Positions 11,461-22,214 of a stretch of 53,610 bases of DNA are shown in pieces. The stretch covers positions 77,501-131,110 of the forward strand of contig CAXKVR010000217.1 in assembly GCA_964058845.1 (NCBI GenBank). Direction: 5' to 3'. The translations under genes and the position numbers were made by a program. Source of the stretch: Carex sylvatica (taxonomy: Eukaryota; Streptophyta; Magnoliopsida; Poales; Cyperaceae). Numbering within the stretch: position 1 is the first letter of the stretch; each line of letters opens with the position of its first letter. Under the pieces are notes generated by a model. It made no database searches. It had not been told where the DNA came from and saw only the letters and a list, made by a program, of their open reading frames with translations.

Positions 11461-11890
11461 AGAGGGGTTGACTACTATGCTTATATAAGCATATCCCCAC
11501 ATATGCTTATAACTCATTTTTTGTATTTCCAATGTCCAAATGGTCGATCTGAACCGTTAGATGTGATCTCTATATTGAAATGTGCTTGGAGACCAAATTT
11601 TACATTTTTCTGAATGTTTTTACTATTTATTAAGTCACTTTGAAAATTACTGATCCAACGGTGGCTTCTGATTTTATTGTTTTGTTAAGCCACCGTTGGA
11701 TCAGCGATTTCCAAAGTGGCTTAATAAATAGTAAAAAAATTCAGAAAAATGTAAAATTTGGTCTCCAAGCACATTTCAATATAGATATCACATCTAATGG
11801 TTCAGATCGACCATTTGGACATTGAAAACACAAAAATGAGTTATAAGTATATGTGGGGATATGCTTATATAAGCATAGTAGCCAACATCT
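11461..11890. mobile_element. Foldback MITE 3
   Basis: Left AGAGGGGTTGACTACTATGC, right (inverted) AGATGTTGGCTACTATGC; both continue TTATATAAGCATATCCCC. The arms share the inner module with MITE 1 and 2 (TGTGCTTGGAGACCAAATTT, TACTATTTATTAAG) and the centre is a palindrome around GATCCAACGGTGGC. A (TA)n tract follows at 11890-11912. A related right arm survives at 29037-29206. Confidence 0.85.
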
Positions 11891-11914
11891 ATATATATAT
11901 GTATATATATATAA

Positions 11915-12404
11915 AGTATGGCTAATTTGCTGCCAGCAACATTTCAGCAAAGTGCTGCCAACTCTGTAAGTGTTGGATCTGAATTTAGATTCGTGTCTTG
12001 ATGCGCTGATTCGAATTGACAGAACAAGAAAAATAAGCTCCGTTTCCATTTCGACTTTCGATTAACCATGTCCGGCTCTCTCTCTCTTCCCTCAATCTCT
12101 CTCTCTCGCCGCTCAATCTCGTTTGAAGAAAATGAGAAATCGACGCTCTATCTCCGCTCAATCTCTCTCTTTACTCTCTATCACTCTCTTGTTTGCGCTC
12201 TCTCTCTTTATCCCTCTCTCGATCGAACTGCTGTGCCTCACTCAATCTCTCAATCTTCTTCTCAGCCTTACGAGAGATCACCGTTGTGCCTCGCCTCCCT
12301 ATAGTCGTTCTCCTGTCTGGCCGCCTCTCCCTAGTTAGCGTTACTCCAGGTCAGCCCAACTCAAGGTTGTTCCGATGACTCTTCTACTCCTCCAGGTCCT
12401 CCTC
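11915..12404 (+). repeat. Left TIR of the MULE
   Basis: Inverted copy of 17040-17564. It shares GCTGGCAGCA-type termini, the GAGAGATCACCG block, TAGCGTTACTCCAGGT and CTACTCCTCCAGGTCCT at the inner edge. Serine- and leucine-rich reading frames in it are by-products of CT-rich sequence. Confidence 0.88.
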
Positions 12405-13849
12405 TTTTCAGGTTCACTTCTTCTTCTTAAATTAGCTTATGCACTTAATAGTTAGTACTTGCTTGGTCTGGAATAGGTTATCTTAGGTGCCTTATTTCGA
12501 ACTTTGTGGCCTTATTGAACCCCGATTTGTTGTGGTGTTTGGTTGAGACCTAAACTATGGAGTAAGGGGGTTTAAAATTCAGCTATTCCACCAAACCTGA
12601 AATAATTAGGTTTAAGAGTTAGTCTCCCTATGGCCCCACAGTCAGTGGCTATTCATTTTTAAACAATGTTGTGCTGGAATAGTGCCCCAATTAATTCCAT
12701 CTTATAGTGCATCTTATTCTGGTAGGAGAAATGCAAGGAAATGCTAAAACTGACTTAATATGAGAAATGAATTCCTTTTTTTATACATGTCAGTTAAATT
12801 CCAATGTACAATGAATTCCTTCTTGTATGCAATAGAGTGACAAAGAGGGTGTACATAGCTGTGCTGGCACTTGTGGTACTTTTGTTTTCCCTAATTAAGA
12901 AAATCATTGAAGTTGTGCTTCACATGAAGACCATTGAAGCTGTTGTTTATAAGAAAAGAAAAAAGAAAGGTTGTTTTAATATTCTGTATGAATCATATTG
13001 CTTCACTTTTGAGCAGGTGGTATAGTCATATGATATTTTTGGTGAAATGATAGAAGTAATATTTTGTAAATTTTTATGAATGTGGTACTTTTGTGATCCT
13101 TATTGTAATAGTGACCAAGTTTATTTATCATAGATTCACAATTGGAACTGCATGTTAATGAGACATGTTTCAATTTTATAATTTTTCTTTGGGGGAAGTA
13201 TGCTTGTTGTTACCTGTTTTCATATAGAAACATGTTTTCAATATATTACATTTTTTCTTTGGCTAAAGTATGTTTCAATCTAGCTAGTTGTTGGTCTCTA
13301 TGGCTCTTATTACAGGTGATTGTTCTGAATTCATCAAATTTGCATGAATCATGAATATATTTGGCAACCCACATAACATCTCTGATACTGGGTGTTTTTG
13401 GAACAGCGGTAGGTTTTTACCTTCAATATTGGTGCATTTCAGTAAGAGGACCTGTTTATTGTGCCATGACAAAAAAATATAGGAAAAATAATAAGTGTTT
13501 AGCATAACATTACAATGTCTTCCTAACAAAAATAATTTTCAATATACAATGCAAGTTGGTATAACAAAAATACAATGGAAGCAATTATCAAGAATTATAT
13601 ATCACAAAACAAATACTCTATTGACCTACTGAGTACATTTAGCTCATATACAAAATTTACATAATATTAAAAGGATAGTAACTAAGGCATCAAGTATGCT
13701 TATATCATGAACTTGATGCTCTCAAACAAAAATATCCATGAGAAACAAACACAACAAATACAACAAATACAGTGCATCAATGAGAAACAAACACAGGACA
13801 TTATGAGAAACAAACACGGGTCAAGTATGCTTATATCATGAACTTGATG

Positions 13850-15725
13850 CTTTCAATGCTTATCTTTATGCTTGCATTAGCATCACGGGTCCACCTTTTT
13901 AGATTGTAGTGGTCTGGAAGGAATGGCTCCATTGATGTTAGTCACATCACCTCTAAGGCATGTGAACATAAGAAACCCTCAAATTGAAACTTTTTGCAAT
14001 CACAATCTGCCTTACCATCTTTTTTGTCTATGCAAACCATGTGATTCGGTTTATACCATTTGTATCTTGCCCTAGCCTTTGCGGGATGCACCTCGTATAG
14101 CTTGTCCTTATCCACCTCACTAATTCACAATCCTCCACATTTCTTTAATTCATTTTTAAAACGGGAGAACATGTTACGAGTGTACGCCCGTCGCGCTTCA
14201 GCCTCTACTGGATCGGTAGTTGACAATTGTGGGATCTCATTCGATGTTCGAATGTCCTCATCACTCTCTTTCTCGTAGACACCTTGAACCATCTTCTCAA
14301 ACTTTGTTGCAAAATCATACAAAGAAGTATTGGAGTCCATCCAAATCTTCGTTATGGCATTGATGCTCTCACTTTGTTGTGTAGTCGAGATCCCAGCATA
14401 TAAAGTCTCACGAAAATAAGCAGGGGCCCATCTGTCATGTTTGTCAAACATCAGTTTTAGGTGCTTGTTACCCTCTAATTTGTATTTCTTAACAACAACT
14501 CTCCAATTTGCCTCAAAGTCAATAATCGTCGAGCTATAAGTAATGAGATCAGAAAATTCATCTGCAAAGCCCTTTACTGCTCCATAGATCACCCCCAAGT
14601 GTTCCTTAGCTTTAATCATCAAATGTCACAAACAACACCTATGTATCGTGTCAACACTGAACATTTTCTCTATTGCTACCATCATTGATGGACATTGGTC
14701 TGTGAATATGGATTTTGGTTTCCTACCACCCATCGCTTGCAACCATGTGTTGAATAACCAACAAAAAGTTGTCTTCTTCTCGTCTCTAATTAAGGCACAA
14801 CCGAAGAATATCGATTGTCGGTGATAGTTAACACTAATGAAAGGTCTCATAGGCATACTATACTTGTTGGTTTGGTATGTTGTATCGAAAACAACAACAT
14901 CACCGAACTCTTGATATGCCCTCCTCGACCGACCATCTACCTATAATATATTTCTGACAACTTTATCCTCATCCGGCTCTATATCGAAGAAAAAATCATA
15001 ATCATCTTGTTGCCTTTGTTGGAAGTAGTCAATCAATGCATTCGCATCCACCCCTACCAATTTCTGTTTCACCTTTCCAATTTGGTTGTTCACATCTTTC
15101 TTGCTATAATGAAGGTTCTCTTTGCCTCCTGCCTTCGCTCCAAGAAGCTCCCTAATTTGGGCAGTTCCGACGTTTATCTCATTTAATACATCAATAACTA
15201 CTCTATCTTCCATTGATATATATTTGTGGAATTGAAGGTGGCGCTTCTTTGAAGGAGTGTTTGCAATGAATGCATAATTATGGTCCTTGTGGAGGCCGAT
15301 TATCTTCCACATCCTATCCTCATGAAGCCTCACGTGGCACGACGCTTTGCAACCACATCTCTTGCTTGAAGTTTTCTTTTCCGGTGTCTTTTCATTTGAT
15401 CCACCAATTGTCTCCAAATCATCTTTCAACTGACGTTTTGGGTTTTATTAAACCCCAATTTGGAACACACCAATCTAATTGACCTATGCAATCCTTCTTT
15501 AGTCTTCTTCAAACTATTTATTCGAATACTAAAACCAGTAATGTAGCCATACATGTTGTAGAAATCATAAGCCATTTTTTGACTAGCGAAATCCATCCCT
15601 ATATAAGGCTAAACACTTTTCTCTCTTGAAGGCTCTTGGACCATGCTCCTAATTTCATCTACATCCTGCTCATTCGTTAGATTTTCTTCTATATCATCAA
15701 TTTCATCTAACGTGATATCATCCAT
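13850..15725 (-). pseudogene. FAR1/FHY3-like MULE transposase (broken)
   Basis: Read from ATG at 15725 downward. After an acidic N-terminus comes a FAR1 DNA-binding domain (PYIGMDFASQKMAYDFYNMY, GFSIR, then KRCGCKASCHVR). A MULE DDE domain follows: FGDVVVFDTTYQTNKYSM with the first Asp, KPKSIFTDQCPSMM with the second, TTQQSESINA and a YDFATKFEKM helix. Last is a SWIM zinc finger (CDCKKFQFEGFLCSHALEV) and LKRWTRDA. It would have cut and joined element ends. Lesions: stops at 15609-15611, 14941-14943 (NIL-stop-VDGRS, family Trp), 14626-14628 (RCCL-stop-H, family Trp), 14125-14127, one inside LEVM-stop-LTS, and a frameshift near 15440-15450. The domain order is otherwise complete. Confidence 0.88.
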
Positions 15726-17039
15726 TTGTCTAAAAAAATAATAATATAATAAGCATAACCAATTCTTATATTCGTCAATTACTCATCTTTGTAAAATTTT
15801 AGCAAACTAATAATATTATTAAATAATTTCTAAACATCCTTAAGTTGTTAAACAATATGGTACAATACTAGAATACATGTTAAACAGTCTTAAATTGGTA
15901 AACAATATGGTACCCTATAAGAAAAGAAACTAAATTTTAAGCAAAGAGGTAAGAGTATAAGAACAATCTGTCACTTACCCAATTTGTTCATGAATAAAGT
16001 AAAACGCTTAAATTTCATGCTACAATAACCATCGAATTATGATAAAAAATAAAAAAAAACTTTGCATGGTTCAAATAAAAAATACCTACTGAGTAAGAAA
16101 ATTTAAATTCTTCCACCGAGATTATCCAGCACAACTAATCACCCTAATACACAAAAAAAATCAAATCAACCTCTCAAATAAAAGACAATAGTATTTGCCA
16201 CAAGTTACATATTACAAAAAAGCTTTCTGATTTTTATGTTACAAAAAAACTTAAATTATTATGCAATTGGACATGTACTCTTGATTTCACTATCAGAAGC
16301 ATAAACAATTCTTTAATTGCTGACTAGAGCATCTGAAATTACTAATTACTGCTAAATAAATAATTCTTAGAACCAATCTTATTTACGTATATCATAACCC
16401 CGAGTAATATAACACTTGGTACTTTTATACAGTTTTAGCATTAATGGGATGAAACTTGAGACAAAATCCAATTACAAAACAAATATGTTTCGTAAATACA
16501 TGAAGCAAAAGTGATTAGTTAATAATTTTACCCTATAGATATATACAACATCCTTTCATAAATTAAGATCAGTAACTTCAAATCTTTAGATTATTTTGTC
16601 ATTTCCATGAAGCAATTGGGATCAATTAATCGGTCTTATAGATATAGGAAGAGAGGAAGAGAGGAACTTACTTGGTTCTCTCTTGTTAAGCCCTGTGAAT
16701 GGACTAGATGAGAAGTTGTGCTTCATTTGTAGCTTTCGCCATCTTTATCACCTAAATTTTAAAATTAAAATATTGTTCACTTTCTCCAAAACAAGGGTTT
16801 GAAGATGAAAAAAAATATTGTCCTTTCTTTCTAAATACCCGAAACTTTCTTGAGACATCTGTTGGCAATACCAGCATTACTAATGCACCCCTACAAACCT
16901 TGAGCAACAAATTCCAAGCTCAATTAAAACCCAAAATATATTGACATATATTTTCTTCATACCTCAAATAGGCGATAAGACCCAATATTTCTTACATCAA
17001 CAAGAATTAATCGATGACCTAGAGGAACACTAACCTGGG

Positions 17040-17564
17040 AGAGGACCTGGAGGAGTAGATGAGTCATCAAAGCAACCTTGAGTTGGGCAGACCTGGAGTA
17101 ACGCTAACCAGGGAGAGGCGGCCAGACAGGAGGACGACTATGGGGAGGCGAGGCACAGCGGTGATCTCTCGTAAGGCTGAGAAGGAGATTGAGAGATTGA
17201 GCTAGGCACGACAGTTCGAATAAGAGAGGGATAGAGAGAGAGAGCGCGCAAATAAGAGAGGGATAGAGAGCGGAGAGAGAGATTGAGTGGAGATAGAGCG
17301 CCAATTTTTCGTTTTCTTCAAACGAGATTGAGCGGGGAGAGAGAAAGAGATTGAGCGGAGAGGGTTTAAATAAAAAAAAAGATTGAGCAGAGAGAGAGAG
17401 AGCTGCACAGGGTCAATCAAAAGTCAAAATGGAAACGGAGCTGATTTTTCTTGTTCCGTCAATTCAAATCAGCGCATCAAGGCACAAATCTAAATTCAGA
17501 TCCAACGGATTACAGAGTTGGCAACACTTTGCTGAAATGCTGCTGGCAGCAAATTAGCCATACT
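17040..17564 (-). repeat. Right TIR of the MULE
   Basis: Inverted copy of 11915-12404; see that entry. It contains GA-rich runs (17220-17400). A frame in the opposite direction encodes only Ser/Leu-rich low-complexity peptide. Confidence 0.88.
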
Positions 17565-17575
17565 ATATATATAGA

Positions 17576-17990
17576 GAGAGAGGTTGGCTACTATGGTTAT
17601 ATAAGCATATTTTCACATATGCTTATAACTCATTTTTGTATTTCCAATATCCTAATGGTTGATCTGAACCGTTATATGTGATCTCCATATTGAAATGTGC
17701 TTGGAGACCAAATTTTATATTTTTCTGAATTTTTTTACTATTTATTAAGACACTTTGAAAATCGCTGATCCAACGGTAGCTTAACAAAACAGTAAAATCA
17801 GAAGCCACCATTAGATCAACGATTTTCAAAGTGACTTAATAAATAGTAAAAAAAATCCAAAAAATATAAAATTTGATATGGAAGCACATTTTACTGTGGA
17901 GATCATGTTGAACAGTTTGGATCGACGATTTGGACTTTGAAAATATAAAAAATAGTTGTGGTAACTTGTTGTAACCTGATCTCTCCTCAT
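17576..17990. mobile_element. Chimeric foldback MITE (MITE 3-type left, different right end)
   Basis: The left 220 bp match MITE 3 (GAGAGGTTGGCTACTATGG, CATATGCTTATAACTCATTT, AGACCAAATTT, TTTACTATTTATTAAG). The right arm keeps the shared inner module (GTGACTTAATAAATAGTAAA, TTTGGATCGACGATTTGGAC) but ends in GTAACCTGATCTCTCCTC, which is not the inverse of the left end. (TA)n lies on both sides. Confidence 0.7.
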
Positions 17991-18006
17991 ATGTATATAT
18001 ATATAT

Positions 18007-18406
18007 AGTACGGCTAACACACTTCCTCTAGTATATCAACAATATGCTTCTGGCTTTCAAAATATATTGAATCGGCTTTAAATGATAAATCTAAACTGTT
18101 CAAACCAATGTCCTTAACGAGAGCTTCGTTTCCATATAAAAAAAATTATGTTTCAAATTTATTTACTATCAAGTCAAGCGGTCAAAATATGAAGGATTTT
18201 GTGCGTATTTTAATGCACTATTTTGCTCATTTTTTGACCACTTGACTTGATAGTAAATAAATTCGAAACTTAAAATTTTTTATATAGAAACGAAGCTCTC
18301 ATTAAGAAGATTGGTTGGAACAGTTCGGATTTTTTATTTGAAGCCAATTCGATAGATTTTAGAGGCCGGAAGCATATTGTTGATATTGGTGGAAGCGCAT
18401 TAGCTG

Positions 18407-18410
<4 letters not shown>
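18007..18410. mobile_element. Foldback MITE 4 (AGTACGGCTAA ends)
   Basis: Left AGTACGGCTAACACACTTCC; right inverted ATTACAGCTAATGCGCTTCC; both continue ATCAACAATATGCTTC, and the arms meet near ATTTACTATCAAGTCAAG. The terminal AGTAYGGCTAA resembles the MULE end at 11915 and the MITE at 35940. Flanked by (TA)n at 17993-18006 and 18411-18444. Confidence 0.82.
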
Positions 18411-18444
<34 letters not shown>

Positions 18445-18448
<4 letters not shown>

Positions 18449-18843
18449 AGGTGCTACTTCGCGAATTAAACAGAATATTTTAATTTACGCTCATATATCT
18501 AGTTTTGTAGTCCAAATAGTCGATCCAAACCGTTAGATACTTAATCTATATTAAAATGTGCTTGGAGACCAAATTTTATATTTTTTGGAAATTTTTTACT
18601 ATTTATTAAGATGGTTTGAAAATCGCTATTTTTTAATGATCCATAATTTTAATAAAAACAACGATTTTCAAACCATCCTCATAAATAGTAAAAAAATTTT
18701 AAAAAATATAAAATTTGGTCTCCAAGCACATTTTAATATAGATTAAACATCTAATTGTTTGGATCGACTATTTGGACTTTGAAACTAGATATATGAGCGC
18801 GAATTCAAATAGCTCATTTAATTCGCGAAGTAGCGTAGCCTTA

Positions 18844-18845
<2 letters not shown>
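18445..18845. mobile_element. Foldback MITE 5
   Basis: Left AGTAAGGTGCTACTTCGCGA, right inverted AGTAAGGCTACGCTACTTCG, both into GCGAATTAAA. The inner arms carry the common module (CGATCCAAACCGTTAGATAC, TGTGCTTGGAGACCAAATTT). (TA)n is on the left; a (CT)n then (TA)n tract at 18846-18896 is on the right. Confidence 0.82.
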
Positions 18846-18896
<51 letters not shown>

Positions 18897-18900
<4 letters not shown>

Positions 18901-19303
18901 CTTGCTAGCATGCTATGCGTAGCATAGAGGGCCTCCGTACAACGGCTCAATATTTGACTTTTTAAAATCCTAACGGTAGATCCGAAGCATTCATCTTGTT
19001 CTCCATAATAATATGTGTTTGGAGACCAAATTTTACATTTTTTGAAAAAATTTTACTATTTTTTTAGATTTATTGAAAATCGTTATTTTTTTATGGTCCA
19101 GATTTGCTGAAAACAGCGATTTTCAATAAATCGAAAAAAATAGTAAAAAAATTCCAAAAAATATAAAATTTAGTCTCCAAACACATATTAATGTGTAGAA
19201 CAAGATGAACGGTTTGGATCGATCGTTAGCATTTTGAAAAGTCGAATATTGAGTTGTTGCACGGAGGCCCTCTATGCTACGCATAGCATGCTAGCATATT
19301 CCT
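18897..19303. mobile_element. Foldback MITE 6 (second copy of MITE 2 family)
   Basis: Same family as 11026-11434: left GAACTTGCTAGCATGCTATG, right end CATAGCATGCTAGCATATTC then CT, with the same GGGCCTCCGT blocks and AATCTGG-type loop. It abuts the truncated Copia sequence that starts at about 19304. Confidence 0.83.
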
Positions 19304-20825
19304 ATATATATTCATATTTTTATGTTTTACAATATTATGATCCTGGAATAAGTTATCGCTTGTAATATATAATTAATTCGATGAATTGCATTGTGAAACT
19401 TTATTATGGAATGCGATATTATTCTAAATAGTTCCTAATCATTATTGTTAGTTAGAACACTAATAATTATATGGACTAGTATGTTGATTGATTGTTAATC
19501 AAGTTTCACGGATCATTGATATGAGATATCCAATGTAATCACATGGATACATGTTTGGTTAACATGATATTAGACAAACCCGCTATAAAATACTATATGG
19601 ATTATTATGTGTCTTTGGTTTATTTTTTACAATAATTTTGTTGAATCCTTAGACCTAAGATCATCATTGATTTTTTCAATGAAGATTATAAACTTTGATA
19701 CTATCAAACGTTAGCCATAGCCAGGTAACTATAAGGTAGTAATTGGATATATTATGGATCATGTAAAGAAATATGAGTGATCAAGATGGAATTTATCTCT
19801 CTCACACAATGAGAGTGTGATGTCTCTTGGCCCCTCTAGAAAGGTAGATTGAGAAATGCATGGCCGTGCTATATGGTTGATAGTCAACCATATGAAAGAC
19901 AATCTAACTTTGATATGAGAAATCAAATATTTTACTACACAAAGTTGATACATATCCTGCTTTAAGTACAATTAAGATATCAAGTGATAGAGAGATTAAC
20001 ATAAGTAATTGTGAGATTATTGTCGGATATTGACATTCATACGATTTGAGTAGTCATAATGTCTTGCTAGAGGTTAGCGGGCCGATTATGATTTGTGTGT
20101 TGAAAAGGTTTTTCATATCACTGCCAACATTGCATAAAGAGATAAACCTATTGGGTCACACACAAGAACAAGGTTGAAAACATAATTTAAATCCATATGT
20201 TAATTTCTGACAAATGTATTAGATACATAAAATATTATGCTTTAGTACAAATAGGAGATTGTTAGAAATGTACTAACAATCGATAATATTTTGGACCTAA
20301 ATTGATAATTAAGTCTTATTGGGCTGCATTAGTAATGGGCCCGAAATTCTGATCTCTCTGATCTGACATGATCTGATCTATTTGGATATATCTCTTTGAT
20401 TGGGTGAGAACTTAATGGGAATGGGTGTGATCTGAATATGTGCAATGTATTATATATACATATACAGTTGATTTTCAGATAAGATATATCAAATCTACTT
20501 TCAGATTAGAAAGTATAGACAGAAAAAGATAGAGAAAAACAGAGAAGCATATTTTCGGTTTTGGATAAAAACTGAAAATCTGATCTATCTATTCTTGCAC
20601 TAATTTAGAAATCGAGAGAGAAAAGTAGAATGACAAGAGGGGATTGTCTGTTGGCGCTAGCACTCCGACTTGCAGTTGTTTGTCAACCTGTTTGTGCAGA
20701 TACCGGTAAAGACGTGACCACAATTGCTGTTGTATGGATTTGACACGAGGTGTACGAAGTGAAGAAGGTTACTACTAGAACTTGAAGTTTCCGCTACGCG
20801 TCTAGTGATAAACTCTATAATTATC
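19304..20825 (+). mobile_element. Copia-type LTR retrotransposon, 3' end only
   Basis: 19304-20259 is 3' internal, non-coding DNA with phrases familiar from plant Copia elements (GATCAAGATGGAATTTATCT, TGTCTCTTGGCCCCTC, GAGAAATGCATGGCCGTGC). A purine-rich tract (ATAGGAGAT) at 20251-20259 precedes TGTTAGAAATG, the 3' LTR start at 20260. The LTR has a TATATATACA promoter-like stretch near 20450. Its 3' end lacks a clear CA and appears cut at about 20825. No gag-pol frame remains. Confidence 0.65.
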
Positions 20826-20921
20826 TTAAAATTAATTTTATATATATTTTTAAATAGTAAATAAATTTTGAATTAATTCGAATTGTTGCCCATATAATCT
20901 ATCCAAAATCCTTAACAAGTA

Positions 20922-21112
20922 ACAATCCAAAAAAGCCGTCTGATCCATTGGCTGAGCCAGACGTGGATGCATTGGGTTCTTGGACCGGACAAAGGAACAG
21001 GGCATCGTGGTGAAGTCATGGGTCCCACAACTTGAGATTTTGCACCATGAGTCAGACGACGGATTTGCGAGTTACTGCGCTGGAAAAAAAAAAAAAAAAA
21101 ATTTACTGCTGG
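20922..21112 (+). pseudogene. UGT remnant (fourth copy of the array)
   Basis: It aligns with codons about 306-368 of UGT-1, from the AVRNPPSNDP-type region (GCCGTCTGATCCATTGGCTG) through FLDRTKEQGIVVKSW to HHES and the start of HCGW. Lesions: about 10 nt lost between GATGCATTG and TTCTTGG (frameshift), changes in the PSPG box, and an A17 run in place of the bases after CTGG at 21080. After ACTGCTGGA at 21111 the sequence joins what is 3'-flank DNA in UGT-3 (GATATTTCTGTA at 38621), so the last 100 or so codons are deleted. The 5' two-thirds is missing too. Non-functional. Confidence 0.9.
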
Positions 21113-21345
21113 ACATGCTGATATTTCTGTATATTAAAAGGATGAACTTCTTCACGTAATTTTTTTGTTCTGACAGATTTTGTTCCTTCCGGATATAGTG
21201 TTCAATATTCTGCATCATTTTAACTTTATAGACAATTGACCAAATGAATCAGGTAAACACAATTAGGAGATCAATGTTTTAAGAAAGAGAGGGGGAAGGG
21301 AATTAAGCATCATCCAGCCAGTTTCAAGTAGCAAATTAGGAAACA
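21113..21345 (+). other. 3' flank of the UGT remnant
   Basis: It matches UGT-3 3' flank at 38621-38680 (GATGAAC, TTCTGACAGATTTT), then UGT-2 flank at 27344-27545 (AATATTCTGCAT, TTTATAGACAATTGAC, AAGAAAGAGAGG) with an internal deletion. Confidence 0.75.
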
Positions 21346-22214
21346 TGTAAAAGACTGTACAATTTAGTTTAATTTAATTTGAACTGAACTTATTTTTTCT
21401 TGGGGCATGATCAGTAAATTTTGTTGACCTTTACAAATTAAAAAAAAAAAATTGTCGGAAAACATACTCATTGTTTTCTTTCTCTAGAAAGCAAACCATG
21501 ATTCGATGGTTTGGTCTCCCCCTTTCCAGCACTAATTCAAATCTAACGAAGACATTTCCATACAGAAAAAATAAAAAATCTAACGAAGAATTATCTTCCT
21601 GCGGTTAAGCTGGAAAAAAGAAGCAGATTACAAGGTGATTAAAAATTGGTGAGCTAGAAATGAATAAGCATAATTAATAAAAGGTTGTTTCTGTAATTGC
21701 CCATTTATTGGTATTACAGTTACTATTAACTAAAGTTAGTTTACTTTTATGTAATTACTTGTACTTTTATCGAATTTGAGAATTCAAATAGGAAGAGAAT
21801 GCAGTTGTAATTAATCATCCATTTTGAAACATCTATTTAATTAATTGTTTTCCCGTTTTCGTCATGTTCTTTTCTGTTTTTTTTTTATTATTCTTCTAAA
21901 CTTTTGCTGCTTTTTTGTATTGCTTCCCCAAAAAATTATAAGAGAAAATAAATAAAAACAGATTAGATTGAGACAACATGGTGGCCGACATCGATTAAAG
22001 GTTGAAAGGATCGATGAATACACAATCTAAGCAGTTTGATGAGCAAATGAATCATATGAGAGAAACAATGAATAAGATGCAAATTTGCATGTTAATAGGG
22101 AGGAAATGCAAAATCGCCAACATCAACAAACTTATGTTGCTACCAGTTCAAATATTAACAACAAAAATAGAACAATAATTGAGGAAAAACAAAATCAGTT
22201 TGATCATATTTCAG
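21346..22214. other. Spacer shared with other UGT units
   Basis: No gene. GGTTAAGCTGGAAAA and GATTACAAGGTG at 21604-21640 recur at 484-535 and 30029-30062; 21795-21900 aligns with 2600-2700 and 31070-31160. These are pieces of the duplicated unit. Confidence 0.6.

Larger units (their letters stand above)
11915..17564 (-). mobile_element. MULE with about 500-bp terminal inverted repeats
   Basis: Left end AGTATGGCTAATTTGCTGCC at 11915; right end GGCAGCAAATTAGCCATACT at 17564. The inverted repeats extend to about 12404 and from about 17040 (490-525 bp) and include CT/GA-rich blocks (TCTCTCAATCTCTC). Internal DNA holds a minus-strand FAR1-type transposase pseudogene (13850-15725). The TSD sits in TA-rich DNA (TATATATAA left, ATATATATA right), so its exact 9 bp cannot be fixed. 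12405-13849 and 15726-17039 are non-coding except for a 33-bp direct repeat at 13691 and 13822. Confidence 0.88.

Noticed and set aside
12068..12378. Ser/Leu-rich reading frames in the MULE TIR, with mirror frames at 17104-17420
   Set aside because: CT-rich inverted repeat; no domain and no codon pattern beyond composition.
14060..15482. Plus-strand frames across the transposase region
   Set aside because: Antisense shadows of the FAR1-like pseudogene, which reads continuously in family motifs on the minus strand.
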